DNA of 64,000 nucleotides from assembly GCA_001683735.1 (NCBI GenBank), contig LUGG01000005.1, positions 1,798,001 to 1,862,000 of the forward strand. The letters run 5' to 3'. The DNA comes from Grifola frondosa (Eukaryota > Basidiomycota > Agaricomycetes > Polyporales > Grifolaceae). Below, in pieces: positions 52,401 through 63,610 of this stretch (its first letter is position 1; every line of letters begins with the position of its first letter). The notes below the pieces were generated by a model. The model was not told the DNA's origin, made no database searches, and worked only from the letters and a program-made list of their open reading frames with translations. The position numbers and the translations under genes were made by a program.

Positions 52401-54001
52401 ATGTATACCGGAACCCAGAATTCGAATATAGGCAGTCCTATGATGGATAGCCAGTTCACATCAGTTTCAAACACCAGGTCAGTCATGGACATGCCAGTCG
52501 AAGGCACCAAGACTGCACCTAACGATTTTAAGGGAGATTCTGCAGAAGTCAGGCCCTTCCTTCGCCACTTTGAGAAGTTGGCCACGCTACACAGGCTTAC
52601 GGCAGAGGAGAAATGCGAAACAGTCACAGATTACTGTTCTCGTACGGTACGAGAAACTATTGAGGGTTTCTCCAGTTTCAGGAATGGAAATTGGGATCAA
52701 TTAAAGGCGAATATCGAGATATACTTCAATGCTGACCTCGAGTCAAAGAGGTTCCGCTTGAAGGATCTTCAGGCCTTTGTTGCCCAATTTAGGCGAGAAA
52801 AGATATACGATCTGAAGGATTGGCGGAGATACTTAAGGAAGTTTATCCGCATTGCTGGATGGTTGAAAGGGCAAAGGAAAATCAGTGATTTCGACTATGC
52901 CTACTACCTGTGGACTGGAATTTACACCCCGTTCCGCAAGCAGCTGGAGGCTAGGATTCTTTTGACAGAACCACTTCATGATATGTCACAACCATTTGAG
53001 CCAGAAGCAATTTCAAATGCTGCAGAGAATCTGTTAGGATCTGACAGATTTGATACAGAGAGATTAGGATCTGAAGACATCTATGATCATGATCTGGTTG
53101 ACGATGATGATTCAGATGATGAAGACTATGGAAATGAAAGGATTGCAGATACAAGGAGACGTGCAGCCAGAGCCAAAGGTGGAAAGAAGGTCCGATTCCA
53201 GGCAAGGTCTGCACATGATGATGATGATGATGATGAAGATGAAGTTCCTATTAGTCATGGAACACCCCGGAGAGAGTCTAGCAAATTGGGCAAACCTTTG
53301 GGAAAGGTGATGAAAGGACCGCACCCAAATAAGCTCAAGGACGAAATGGACAAACTAATCATGCAAATGAAGAATTTGTCCGTGGAGGATCCGAAGTATG
53401 GATTATTATACCTTCAGGCTTCACAGCTAAATCCTTTAGCTGCGGAATGTCTACCACGACCTCGGATTAATAGAGTTGACATACCTCCTCCACCGACTCA
53501 GTTCAGCAGGCCAGATCCAAATCGCTTTCTCTCATCTCGACCACCTTCAATAGGATGCTTTGGATGTGGAGAATCTGGTCACATTATGGGAACTGTCCTC
53601 GCCTACAGGAAATGATGACAAAGGGTCTTCTCCTAAAGGACTATCGAGGAAGGTTTACCGTGAAGAATGGTATACCAGTTTTTCGAAACCCAGATGAGAA
53701 TTGGATGCAGGCAATTAAGCGGATAGCCCCAGAGGTGAATTACCTTGTATGTGATGAGGTCTCTGATGATGAAGAAATGGATGAGGAAGACGAGTCCGAC
53801 GTTTTGGTCTTCCCTGTAGAGAAGGTCCCTCGGGAAACTCGTTCCTACGCAATCAAATCAGAGATGGATATCAGGGAAGCACAGGATATAAGGGAAAGCA
53901 AAGAGAGGTGTTGCCACAGCAAAAGGGTCCACCACCTCACCTTGCTTCAACAAGTCGGCCCGAGATTTCTGCAGTACCTCAGGTACCAATGCAGAAATTA
54001 A
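52401..54001 (+). pseudogene. E3 gag, frameshift in the zinc knuckle
   Basis: ATG 52401 opens a long capsid frame (MDMPVEGTKTAPNDF...FLRHFEKLATLH, DWRRYLRKFIRIAGWLKGQ, FDYAYYLWTG) with an Asp-rich linker encoded by a GAT repeat (~53214-53245). The CCHC knuckle CFGCGESGHIMG starts at 53556 but loses its last Cys to a 1-nt deletion near 53591 (GGAACTG where E2 has GGAAATTG). The frame resumes as NCPRLQEMMTKGLLLKDYRGRF and shifts again near 53905. Gag would form the particle and package the RNA. Confidence 0.8.
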
Positions 54002-57000
54002 CTCCAATTGATGTACAGACGAGGAATTTCAATCCAGACAATGATGTGGAGATATTGGATGACCCAGCTATGTCCAATAATAGGCCTAACAGGGAGCAAG
54101 TGACAGAACATGCTCGATCAGCAGCACGTACTTCTGTGATCAGCAGAGAAGTGGATCCTGCATCGGTTCTTAACAAGATACTTAACACTCAACTCACCTT
54201 ATCTGTGGGAGAGGTTGTTGGAGTATCCAAGGAAGTTGCTCAGCAGTTGCAGAATATTCTTCGGGTTAAGAAGACAGACGTAATTCCAGCGCCGACTTCG
54301 AATTTGGTCACTGCGACCGTGGATCACTGATTCGGCTTTTCATGGAATGTAACCGAAAACCTGTGTCATTTATTGTGGACACTGGTTCTCAGCTGAATAT
54401 TATCAGTGAGAAGGTCTGGAAATCTACAGTTCATTTGCCGATGAATAAAAGGAAAGCGATATCTATGAGTGATGCAAATGGAGGCCGAGGCGAATTACTG
54501 GATTAGTGGAGAACATACCACTAAAGATTGGTCATATTGAGACCAATATCAATGCATATGTTGCATCTGATCCCCCATTTGATGGCCTATTAGGAAGACC
54601 TTGGCAGCAGGATAATGGTGTTGGAATTGCTGAAAGAGATGATGGAACATATTTAACATTCCGAGGCCAAAATGGATATCCGGAATCAGAGTTACTAGTC
54701 TCCCCATCAACCTCTGCAGACTCAGCAGTATATGCTACAGTTGTGAAGGAATGGAACAAGACAGAGCCATATGCGAGGGTTGAAGAAATTGAGGAGGATG
54801 ATTTGGACCTTCCCGAATTGGCAGATATCAGCGATACCTCATCTGAGGAGGACACCGACTCAACAGAGGAGGTAGAATTTCCTGATGATGCAGATAGTGA
54901 CAAAGCGAACTCTACATCGTCAGAATCTTCAGAAGGAAATAATGCCGATATTGATGAAGCAGAAGATATGGAAACTCTACAGGCAAAGGAAGCATTTAAA
55001 TTGTACTCAAAGAGACGAAGTACAATTCCGAGCTCAAGCCATGTGGATGATTCATCAGATAATGATCTGGATGAAGCCTTATACAATAGTCTAGCCCAGA
55101 AGTTGAAGATTCAGAACCATAACCTGAAGCCAATATCATCAGGCCCATGTACGCTTTTGGCAGAACGTGGCCTTGAATTTCAGGATTATCAGCTAGGACC
55201 ATATGGGCGAACCTTCTTGTTAAGGGATGTACAATTCTTTGATAAGAAAGGAGGAGTATACGGTCAAGCAATTGTTAAGATGCTACCAACTTCTTCTACC
55301 AATCTCGAGAATTGTTGCATTCAAATGGATCAACCAGGACTAATCACGATGCTCCGAGCTGAAGTTGCAAAGCCACATACCTTCCCAGATCAAATGGCGA
55401 AATGGTTTATGTCTACCCTACCCCCACTCATTACAGTTCCAGTGCGGCTTAACGATTGTGTAATCCCATTCCTTATTGATACAGGTTCACAACTCGATTG
55501 TATCTCAGCCGATATTTGGAAAACCTTGGGAGGAAGCAAGGAGAAGGCAATTCCGATGAAGTTATCAGATGTATCTGGAAAGCCACTGTCATATTATGGA
55601 ATATGGCCAGTGCAAATTTCGCTTGGATCAGTAGTAACCCATGCCGATCTTTATGTTGTCGAAGGTTTGGCAGTACCAGCATTATTTGGTCAGCCATGGC
55701 AAAGGCGCAACAACCTTCTCATACGGAATAGCCCAGATGGAGTCTATGTGGAGATAAGCTCAGAAGATGGAAAGAAGAGTTTTGGAATGCTTGTTACCAG
55801 TATGGAGGCGCAAACTGCAGCCCTATCAAAGAAGGCTCCATTATGTGCCAGCATTCAAGCCATGAAGGAATGCAAGGATCCTTTACCTGTTCTAGATTTC
55901 AGCGACTCAAAGGGTATACAATCCTTAATGGAGGCAGGCAATGTACAGAATTTGCCGAATCATCAGGAATCTCAAATCCAAGAAAGCTCAGAGGTTCCGA
56001 CTGAACCAGTATCTCCAAATAATTGGAATGCAGTTCACTGGGATGGTCTATGTTATAAGAATAATCATGCTCTAGGTCATCAGCAGGCTGTGAATATCCA
56101 CGATTACATATCACGCACCTCGTATGAGCACTTGTTGCTTAAATATTGTGCCCAATATGGTCATGCTCGTGGACCACTTCAGCCTATCTTAGGTTCCATC
56201 TCATCTTGTGAATCTGATTATCTCATAATGAGAGATAATTGGAGTACAAATATAGGAATCCAAGAAGACTTGTTCTTGTTACGTGACGTCAAAGTATCCA
56301 TTGATGGAGTCGAGAAAAGTGGTCATGGCATATTTCAGATGATTTATTTGCCTGAGGCAGATAAGCCCCCACCTTCTACAGTCGAAGTTGAGACTCAGAC
56401 TATAGAAACTGATATGCCAAAATCAGGAACCAGAGAATTGGAGAAAAAGAATGAAGGATTATGTGCAGATATTCAGATCTCAAAACCCGAAGTGCCAAAG
56501 ATTGTTCGAAGGATCCCAGCTGAAGCCACTCATAAATGTGGCATGGTCCTTGGTCAGCGAATCTGGATACCACTGGATCAAAATAACTTTAAACCCATGA
56601 ATGGTCCAGGATCTCCACCATGCTTGGAATGTTATTCGACAGCCATTAGGCTAGATGATGATCATGGAGTATGTGTTGACCGGGAAGTTGCAGACGATTG
56701 GATTACTCCACTCGATCTGGATCCAGACATAACATGGGTTTCGGATAAGAATGAACCACTCACTCGGGTAGGCAAACTCATTGAAAAGAAAGTATGGGAT
56801 TGGATGAGGGCAGACATAGCAAGGATAGCCAAGGAAAAAGAATTGGCGACACAGAGACTTGAGGAAAGGAAGGCCAGGGAAAGGGAATTGAAGGAAAGAG
56901 AGTTGAAGGAAAAGGAAGATCAAATTAAAGATCAGCCTTTACTCTCCGATATGGACGCACCGAAATCAATCCAGAAGATTCCCGCAGAAGCTACTCACCG

Positions 57001-57667
57001 ATGTGAGATTGTCAATGGACAGCAGCTATGGGTACCAATTGACGAGGACATATTGGAACCTGTGACTACACCAGGATCTCCCCCTGTTGCTCCTTGTCAC
57101 ACTACTGCCATAAGGATGAGCAACAAATATGGGATTTGTATTCGGAATGAATATGCAGATGAATACATTACGCCTATCATGCTGGACCCGGACATCATCT
57201 GGCATACGAATAAAGATGTACCGGTCGAACGGGTTGGAAAACTCGCCGATAATCCAGCATGGGACATATGGAGAAAGAGGGAGTCATTGAAGGCCGAAAA
57301 ATCGAAGACAGCAGTCACATCACGGAAAAGGCATAGATCACCTGAGAAAGTGATTTTTACCAGATATTCCGATAGAGGTGGTCACGAAGCTCTAGAAATA
57401 TGGGATTCAGACAGCGAACCAGACATACCTGAAGAAATGTCAGGGCCCCTACCTGAGACAGCGAAAATATTGTTTCTGAGGAATGAAAATCAGGAAGGAA
57501 ATTTTGAGGATACATATCCCTTACCCTCCGATTCTCAGGCATCAGATAATCATGAGCCGGCTCTGGCAGATAAATCCAATGCGGTCATGGCACCTCGTCG
57601 GAAGCGCAAGCTGAAAGTGAACGCACGGTATAACCGATATCCGAATGGAAATGACCACTCGGCCTAA
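53908..57667 (+). pseudogene. E3 polyprotein: two retropepsin-like domains and duplicated C-terminal modules
   Basis: Three frame segments (53908-54330, 54331-54505, 54506-57667). Protease domain 1 has IVDTGSQLNIISEKVW (DTG 54378-54386) and GLLGRPWQ (~54587-54607). An FLLRDVQFF...GQAIV module is at ~55213. Protease domain 2 has LIDTGSQLDCISADIW (DTG 55478-55486) and ALFGQPWQ, where Gln replaces the usual Arg. A second FLLRDV...GHGIF module is at ~56274. Two copies of a ~90-residue IPAEATH[KR]C...PGSPP...DPDI.W...RVGKL module follow (56513-56780, 56978-57243), joined by a charged coiled coil (RLEERKARERELKEREL). E2 lacks these last modules. Indels near 54330 and 54503 break the frame. Confidence 0.75.
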
Positions 57668-57871
57668 ATTCTTCCTCTCCAATTCAAGCGATATTGTGTT
57701 TGGAAAGAATCGAACAGGTTAAATCAGGCAATGGACAATCGATCAGGTTCAATGATGTATCTATCTAATTCTAGGTACATCATTCTCACGTGCGACGGAC
57801 GGAAAACACCGTTGCAGCACTATGGAAGCGAAGGATAAGCAGTATTTATTCAAGGGCGAAATTGGACTTAC

Positions 57872-58057
57872 GGAAGTTTCATGGGAACTGGTTTACCATC
57901 AACCTGGATGGTAACACGTTTCATACCCTACGGCACATTTTAGCACGGATAGGATCACAGCAGATATGAAGAGGAAGCTTACATCCACAATTTCCACCTC
58001 GATCACTTTCCCAGTAACCGTTCCCGTCTCATCTAGGTAACCAACAGTACTGTTCAA
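57872..58057 (-). CDS. Antisense spliced gene in E3 cargo, 3' exons
   Basis: Minus-strand exons 57983-58057 (LNSTVGYLDETGTVTGKVIE...) and 57872-57927 (GMKRVTIQVDGKPVPMKLP), separated by a 55-nt intron with GTAAGC donor and TAG acceptor. The second exon also ends in a GTAAGT donor. Order, phase and exon length correspond to 23150-23221 and 23034-23091 of E2 (72 and 58 nt). An upstream exon ending ...IRPVYVIVLD with a GTGAGT donor lies at ~58241-58290. Protein function unknown. Confidence 0.5.
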
Positions 58058-58290
58058 CTAGGAACAAGTCAGGTTAATAATGCGGGAAGGGGGAAATGCG
58101 TGATCGGAAGTCCCACCTCTATAGGCATTGGTGGTGATGGAAAGGAAAGAAGAAGACTAAACGGCGATCAAGGCTTGTGCCCAGCTATAAAAGAAATTCT
58201 GGATGACATCTTTACATCATTTATTTTGATGTGTACTCACGTCAAGGACAATGACGTAAACCGGTCTGATAGATGCTCGAGAAGCCTATC

Positions 58291-59242
58291 AGAAAAGAAG
58301 CTTGGAAAGTTTAAATTCGGAGTGTTCCGGTGTCAAGATAGCAGATGAAGAAGGATTTGGGACCCACCGATATGGTATCCAGTGGCAGGGACGAACATGG
58401 GACACTCAAAGAAGTACACGATTTAGGAAGTTAGCAAGTTTAGCCATTGCACAGATTTGGAGATCTTACCAGGACATAGCCAAGGAGGCATGGGATGCTG
58501 GAAGTCCGTCTGTGGATGGAACAGGATTAGTAAGGAAGTCAGAACACGTGTACATGAGGTCAAGAACCATGTCTCCGGTGCGCACTCAGGGATAAAGAAA
58601 TATCGGGAGGAGGTTGGCCAGTACCGATTTAGGATAGCAGGACAAGGATACACCGAGAATGCTGGAGATGCATGATGAGCACCAAAACAAGGGACTAGGC
58701 ACCCTGAAGAGCGGGGTTTGATATATGAGATTCGAGATCATCCAGAGATCTAGCCTTCAAAGGAATCGAAGTTTAACGTGGCAAGCATTATGGACGAGTC
58801 ATTAATTTGACTTATCGAGCCGAAACGTCATGGACAAGCAAGCGAGCAGTGACACGATCGAGGATAGTTCCGATCGGATGGTCACTTAAGTATTGATATG
58901 AGGAATAGGACAATTTGCTGAAATGGCTGCCGGATGAAGATGGGTATTTGACCAAGCCAACATGGAAGGAGTCGTTTCGCAGAAATACCACGAACGAATT
59001 AGGCAGACGAATGGCTTGATATCATACGGTGAATTGCAAGATTTCAGTTGGTTCGCATCCGGGAAGACTATCCGAGAATACAGGAATAGAGTCTACAGTC
59101 CCGATACGAAGTTACAACTACGGACAAGGAAAGATAAGTGAGCCGTCGGGAAAATGAAGATAATCGTTGCTGTTAATTTCGAAAGAAATTAAGTCAGCAA
59201 AATCAGGAGGTAGAGTAACGAAGAAGGAAGACGAACGAGTAG
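58291..59242. other. E3 cargo, AT-rich part, no resolved gene
   Basis: Short open stretches on both strands (for example 58302-58595 plus, 58423-58653 minus) but no recognisable domain or consistent splice pattern. By position it should hold middle exons of the antisense gene. Confidence 0.3.
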
Positions 59243-59276
59243 GTGCCCCAACAGTTCGTTTATTCTAACTGTGGGG
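59243..59276 (+). other. Internal polypurine-tract motif with hairpin, E3
   Basis: AACTGTGGGGCG (59265-59276) repeats the 3' polypurine tract of the same element. It is preceded by its near-complement GCCCCAACAGTT (59243-59254), giving a stem of ~11 pairs with one bulge. GC content rises immediately downstream, as at 24629-24640 in E2. Confidence 0.5.
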
Positions 59277-62200
59277 CGAAGGCCAGTCGGGCAACGTAGG
59301 CGTGCCGACGAGATGAACGTCGCAGGTGCCGCGGATGCAGTATGCATGCCCGACGATAGACGGTGCACGGTGCGTAGGGCACTGTCAGGAAGGATCAGTT
59401 ACGAGATGGTAGGCAGGTGGAAGAAGAAGATACTTAGCTGGTTATGCATCGGATGCACCCACTCGGGCGTCGTTGAACGCAGAAAGCGCACTAGGACCCG
59501 AAGCGTGGTGACGCGACGAGGTGGAGCAGGCCGAATGCTTGCCCAGCAAGTAGAGACGACGACGAAGGAAGGGAACAGTGGGACGAGTGCTGCAGACCGC
59601 GAGAATGAGCGCGGACATCTGCAGACCGTACGCCAAGACAGGGATCAGTACAGAAGGGAGAAGAATGACCAAGAAATGCGACGCACGTACCGGTGACCAA
59701 CATCGAGTCGCACACGTAGCCGTGGTTGCGAACGAGCATGGGTAGCGGCGGGAAACCGCATACCGTCAAAGCGATCGTCTCGAGAAGCTGAACACACAGC
59801 ACTCGAGGGACAATGCGCCGTGCTTGATGAGTGAGGAGATTAACAGAAGCAGAAGGAAGAAGCGGGAACATACGCACCCAGACCAGCCAGCACCCCGACG
59901 ACGACGAAGAGCGCATCACGGATGGTGTGCGACAGGTGACGAGGAGGCAGGATGCGTACCCGCATGATGACCCAGTGCATGGTCGAGGAGACAGTCGAGC
60001 GCGCTGCCCATGCATGTATGAATGTCGTTGAGCGCAGCGGCGAGCGCGTAGTCGAATGTACGTGCCGTCCGAGAGCTAGGAGATCAAGAAAGGAAATGAG
60101 AAGCTGCAGAGGTGGGCGAACGTTCGTGAGCTTTTATAGCCACGCGAACGTCGTCCGAGAAGGTACCAGATCAGTATAGAAAGAGACAGAAACGGGGAGA
60201 GCGCACCCGACGCGTATGTGCCCGAACACACGAGAAGGTTCGGGGAACGTCGAGGACGGTCAGCTGAGGGCGCGGACACAGCCTCCCCGAGAGGATCGAT
60301 GTCATGAGACTGCATGACGCGTCCCAGAACGCGACGCGTCAGCACGAGAAAGAGTCAGATGGTTCACGAAATGAGGAGAAGGTTATGGAAAACGCGCCTT
60401 AAGAAATGATCGAGGGCGCGCGGTCAGTGCAGCCCAAGGGTGCGAAGGACGAAGAAGCGGATGGAAGGATCCCGTGGCCGCGAGGATGTACTGGAAGACG
60501 CGACGCGCGTCGTACTAGAACGTTCGCGATGCGACGCGTCTGACACGTCGCTTCGTCACGAGGTCATGGGAGAGGACCCTACTTACAGAAAAGGGGTCAG
60601 CAGGATCTCGATCACCGAGAAACAGGAAGAACATACCGGAATAACCTTACGTGCAAGCTGTGACGTGCGCGTACCAGAACGTACGCGACGCGACGCGTCA
60701 GCCCTTGAACGACGCGTCAGCCTTGTCACGAGATTGAGGTGGTACTCACGAGAACACGATCGGCCGATCGATATCTTGCTCGGAGGTTCGAGAAAGGATC
60801 TATTTGGATTCAGCAAATAGAGAAAAGGTATTTAAGGGACGAGGAACTCACCGACGCGCTCCCCGTATCATTATGCCGACCTTTGCGAGAACTGCTAGTC
60901 CTGCGAGAGGTATTAGTACTACTCGAAATCTGTGCGGGAGGGCAACGCGTGGACATACCTCGGAGACGATGAGACGATGAAGCCGGATCTGTGAAGAAGC
61001 AGTGGAGAACGCGTTAGTAGTCCGAGGGACGCGTCAGCACCGAACGCGACGCGTCACACCTCGCAGGACGGCCGAAGAACGAGCGTGACCCCAAACGACG
61101 CGTCCGCATCGCGACGCGTCGGCACTGTGATCAGCTGATGAGATGTTACGAGAAGAAACGAGAAGGCTCACGGGTTTAAGGGTGCGCGACGAGCGAGCGC
61201 AGCCCGAGACACGGGAAGAATTGAAGGGAGGCATGCATAGGCATGCCCCGCGAGCACAAGAAGTTCTTGGAAGGGACGAGAAGTGTTAGCATCGAAGAGA
61301 GACGCGTCAGAAGGACCAAGAACGTGCCCGCGCTGATCGCGACGCGTCACCCTCGAGTGACGCGTCGGGATCGAGCGCGGCCTATGAGTTGAGGAAACAC
61401 GACGAGATTGGACTTACTTAGAAGTGAGGTGGATGGCCAGGAGATGGCCGACAGGGCACGAGACGCGAGATCGATCCCAGAACTCCCCGACACAGAGACG
61501 GCATCGAGCGCGTCGAAGCCAGAAGCACACGAGGACAGGAAGAAGTCAGAAGAAACCGGCAGGGTATGGTGACGAGACGACGAGCGCAGAGCGCGCGCAC
61601 TACGCGGGACGCACAGCCAGATGTCGTCAAAAGGTTCATCAGACAGAGAGATCGAGTCACAAGCAGCTGAGAAGGACGCAGCGCGGGCAGAGAACCGCGC
61701 GGATAGCGGCATCGTGTTGACAAGGTCCAGACGAGCGCGAACCAGAGAAAAGTATCGGACAGGTTGCGGTGACGCGACCCAGAGAGGTAGTAGATGAAGT
61801 GCTGTGATGACAGACAGCATCAGGAAGAGGATTCGAGGAAGTAAGGACCCGCGAGAAATGGAATAAAGCAGACAGTCGGCCGGTACGCAGAGAACGCACG
61901 CGGCGTCGTGCAGGAGTCCGCGTGGCAACCCACTGAAGGTCGGCTGTCGACGCGGTGAAGAGACCTGTGAAAGAGAGACCACGCAGTGAAGAATGACAAT
62001 AAGAATAGAAGTGTACGCGTACTCACCGGGACGGTCTTCCACGACGAAGTCGAAGTGCAGACGCAGTTGCGCGTCCCGTGGTTGCAAAAGAAGAAGTCGT
62101 CCGGAGAGGTAGATACGAGACGAACAAGATCAAGCACTGGGGAGATAGAGAGGTTTGAAGAAGCAGTATTCAAAGTGCCAGCAGAGCACGAACTTGACGC

Positions 62201-62300
62201 GTCAAGCCCGATTTGGCTGTTGACGCGTCGCGGTTCACGATCACGTGACTTCCGCGCTGTTCGAAGTGGCTGAAGAACGAGAAACTCGATACTCCTGTGC
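59277..62300 (-). other. GC-rich antisense cargo of E3
   Basis: GC-rich block with minus-strand donor-like sites (complements at ~60847, 62022 and others). One exon-like piece reads RLHFDFVVEDRPG (62027-62065) with a GTGAGT donor. Open frames exist on both strands, but none shows a domain. The block ends near 62290, where composition returns to AT-rich. Confidence 0.35.
60316..62229. promoter_or_regulatory. Cluster of GACGCGTC palindromes (MCB-like)
   Basis: Exact GACGCGTC starts at 60316, 60333, 60533, 60692, 60711, 61028, 61048, 61097, 61113, 61301, 61341, 61359, 62196 and 62222. Three more ACGCGT cores lie at 60945, 61009 and 62015. ACGCGT is the core of the MluI cell-cycle box bound by MBF in yeasts. 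Confidence 0.6.
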
Positions 62301-62560
62301 AAGACCACAACACATTCTGCGGTGATGTGAAGGATGTTTCTAGAGTTATTCAGGTCGACAAATTTATTAGGATCAGTCCTGAAGCTTCAAGAATGATAAA
62401 TTGAGAGGAGTGGCCATTTACGGGCCTATGATCAGTAGAGGAATACCTTGGAAGAGCAGAGAGCCTACTCGCAAGTACCAGAAAATTCTGGGAAAATGTG
62501 TAGTACTCTCTGTTAAGTTCAGGAAGGTTGTGGAAAGCTTAGTCATCCATCCTGGATGGA

Positions 62561-62568
62561 TATATAAG
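62561..62568 (+). promoter_or_regulatory. Internal TATA ahead of the small ORF, E3
   Basis: TATATAAG lies 47 bp before ATG 62615, matching the E2 arrangement. GAAAATTC (62481-62488), a two-unit heat-shock-like element, lies ~75 bp upstream. Confidence 0.5.
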
Positions 62569-62614
62569 CTGAAATCCATCCATCGGACCAAGCACCCACT
62601 TATCTTTCCTCAAT

Positions 62615-62790
62615 ATGACCCCAACCACATTGGAAGGCATACTAGCAGATGATGTCTTATGAAAGGAGTTCATAAAACTGCTGATGAAGAGAATGGGTCA
62701 GATAGAGAAGAGACGGGAAAGAAGAAGACAGCTGAAGAAAAATAGGACAAGGAAGGAAGTTATGGAAGACATGATGCGGAACATGCGACT
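62615..62790 (+). pseudogene. Small basic coiled-coil ORF, E3, truncated
   Basis: Homolog of 29280-29561. It starts MTPTTLEGILADDVL, hits a stop or frameshift, and continues RMGQIEKRRERRRQLKK...RKEVMEDMMRNMR before running straight into the LTR-A fragment at 62791. Confidence 0.55.
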
Positions 62791-63505
62791 TGTCAAGCAC
62801 CAAAAGTGTTTGGTACCTGGACATGGCAAAATAACACCGATTTTGCACATTCTGTCATCAGCAAGTCACATGACATGGGACATCAAACTAGGGACATGAT
62901 CACGTGCTCATACTTATAAATAAAGCACAATACTACTCAGTTGTTCCCAGGCATTCCTGTTTCCCTCTGTCACAACCATGCAAACACTTTCTTACGCCCG
63001 TGACACTCAAATCCCTCACTACCTAGTGCAGCGACAATCTCGCAAACATATTCTCACCCTCGATCCAGACCAGGATTACCCCACCCGAGTCTACTTTTCC
63101 AGCCCCCTTCGTCTTATGGGACCCAACATCGAGTTTACTGGACGAATCATCCGTACTCTTCAATTCCAGGAGACCCAGCTCATTGTCGCAGTGGAGCATT
63201 ATACAGGCAGCCAGGAGGTTGCAGTTGGGATTCCCTATTCCAGGTTGGCCATGTTTGAGTGGTTAGAGGCATGGATTATTTGGAACATTGCTCATTGCAG
63301 AGGAATGTTGAAGCCAGATGATGGTATAGTTCAGTTGCCGAAGAAGATGCTACGAGCAGGAGATGCGAGGCTGATGGACGATTTCCTGCTGATCTACATA
63401 GAACATGGATGGAAGAACTAGGTCACATGATGATGTACACATTCTTCCCTCTCCCATGATCAGCACTCAGTCTGCAGTACTCCAAAAGTCAAGATGATGG
63501 TGAAT
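62791..63505 (+). repeat. Truncated LTR-A-like fragment inside E3
   Basis: Begins exactly at an LTR terminus (TGTCAAGCACC versus TGTCACGCACC in E2) and follows LTR-A for ~715 bp through its ORF and ...CCAAAAGTCAA, then changes to the 3' internal end of E3. It is clearly diverged from the E2 LTRs, so it came from another family member. Confidence 0.75.
62978..63421 (+). CDS. LTR-encoded 147-residue protein, diverged copy
   Basis: Same length as the E2 LTR protein, with no gaps or stops and about 38 residue differences. The C-terminal half is best conserved (VAVEHYTGSQEVAVGIPYS, FEWLEAWIIWNIAH, DARLMDDFLLIY). Upstream CACGTG (62901-62906) and TATAAATA (62915-62922) are conserved with the E2 LTR. 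Retention of the frame at this divergence argues that the protein has been useful to the element. Confidence 0.65.
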   Translation: MQTLSYARDTQIPHYLVQRQSRKHILTLDPDQDYPTRVYFSSPLRLMGPNIEFTGRIIRTLQFQETQLIVAVEHYTGSQEVAVGIPYSRLAMFEWLEAWIIWNIAHCRGMLKPDDGIVQLPKKMLRAGDARLMDDFLLIYIEHGWKN

Positions 63506-63596
63506 CTGATGTAAACGATGAGCCAATAGGCCACCGGACAAGGAATCAGTCACAAAGAAGTAGAAGATAGAAGAAATCGACCAGGGACGGTCGAGT

Positions 63597-63610
63597 AACT
63601 GTGGGGCGGA
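63597..63610 (+). other. E3 3' polypurine tract
   Basis: AACTGTGGGGCGGA immediately before the 3' LTR, identical to E2. Confidence 0.7.

Noticed and set aside
53214..53245. GAT microsatellite as a regulatory repeat
   Set aside because: It is in frame and encodes the Asp-rich linker of E3 Gag.
61347..62087. 246-codon minus-strand frame in the E3 cargo as a single gene
   Set aside because: GC-rich stop-poor region. Only the short RLHFDFVVEDRPG piece ends at a good donor, so I kept it as part of the spliced cargo.
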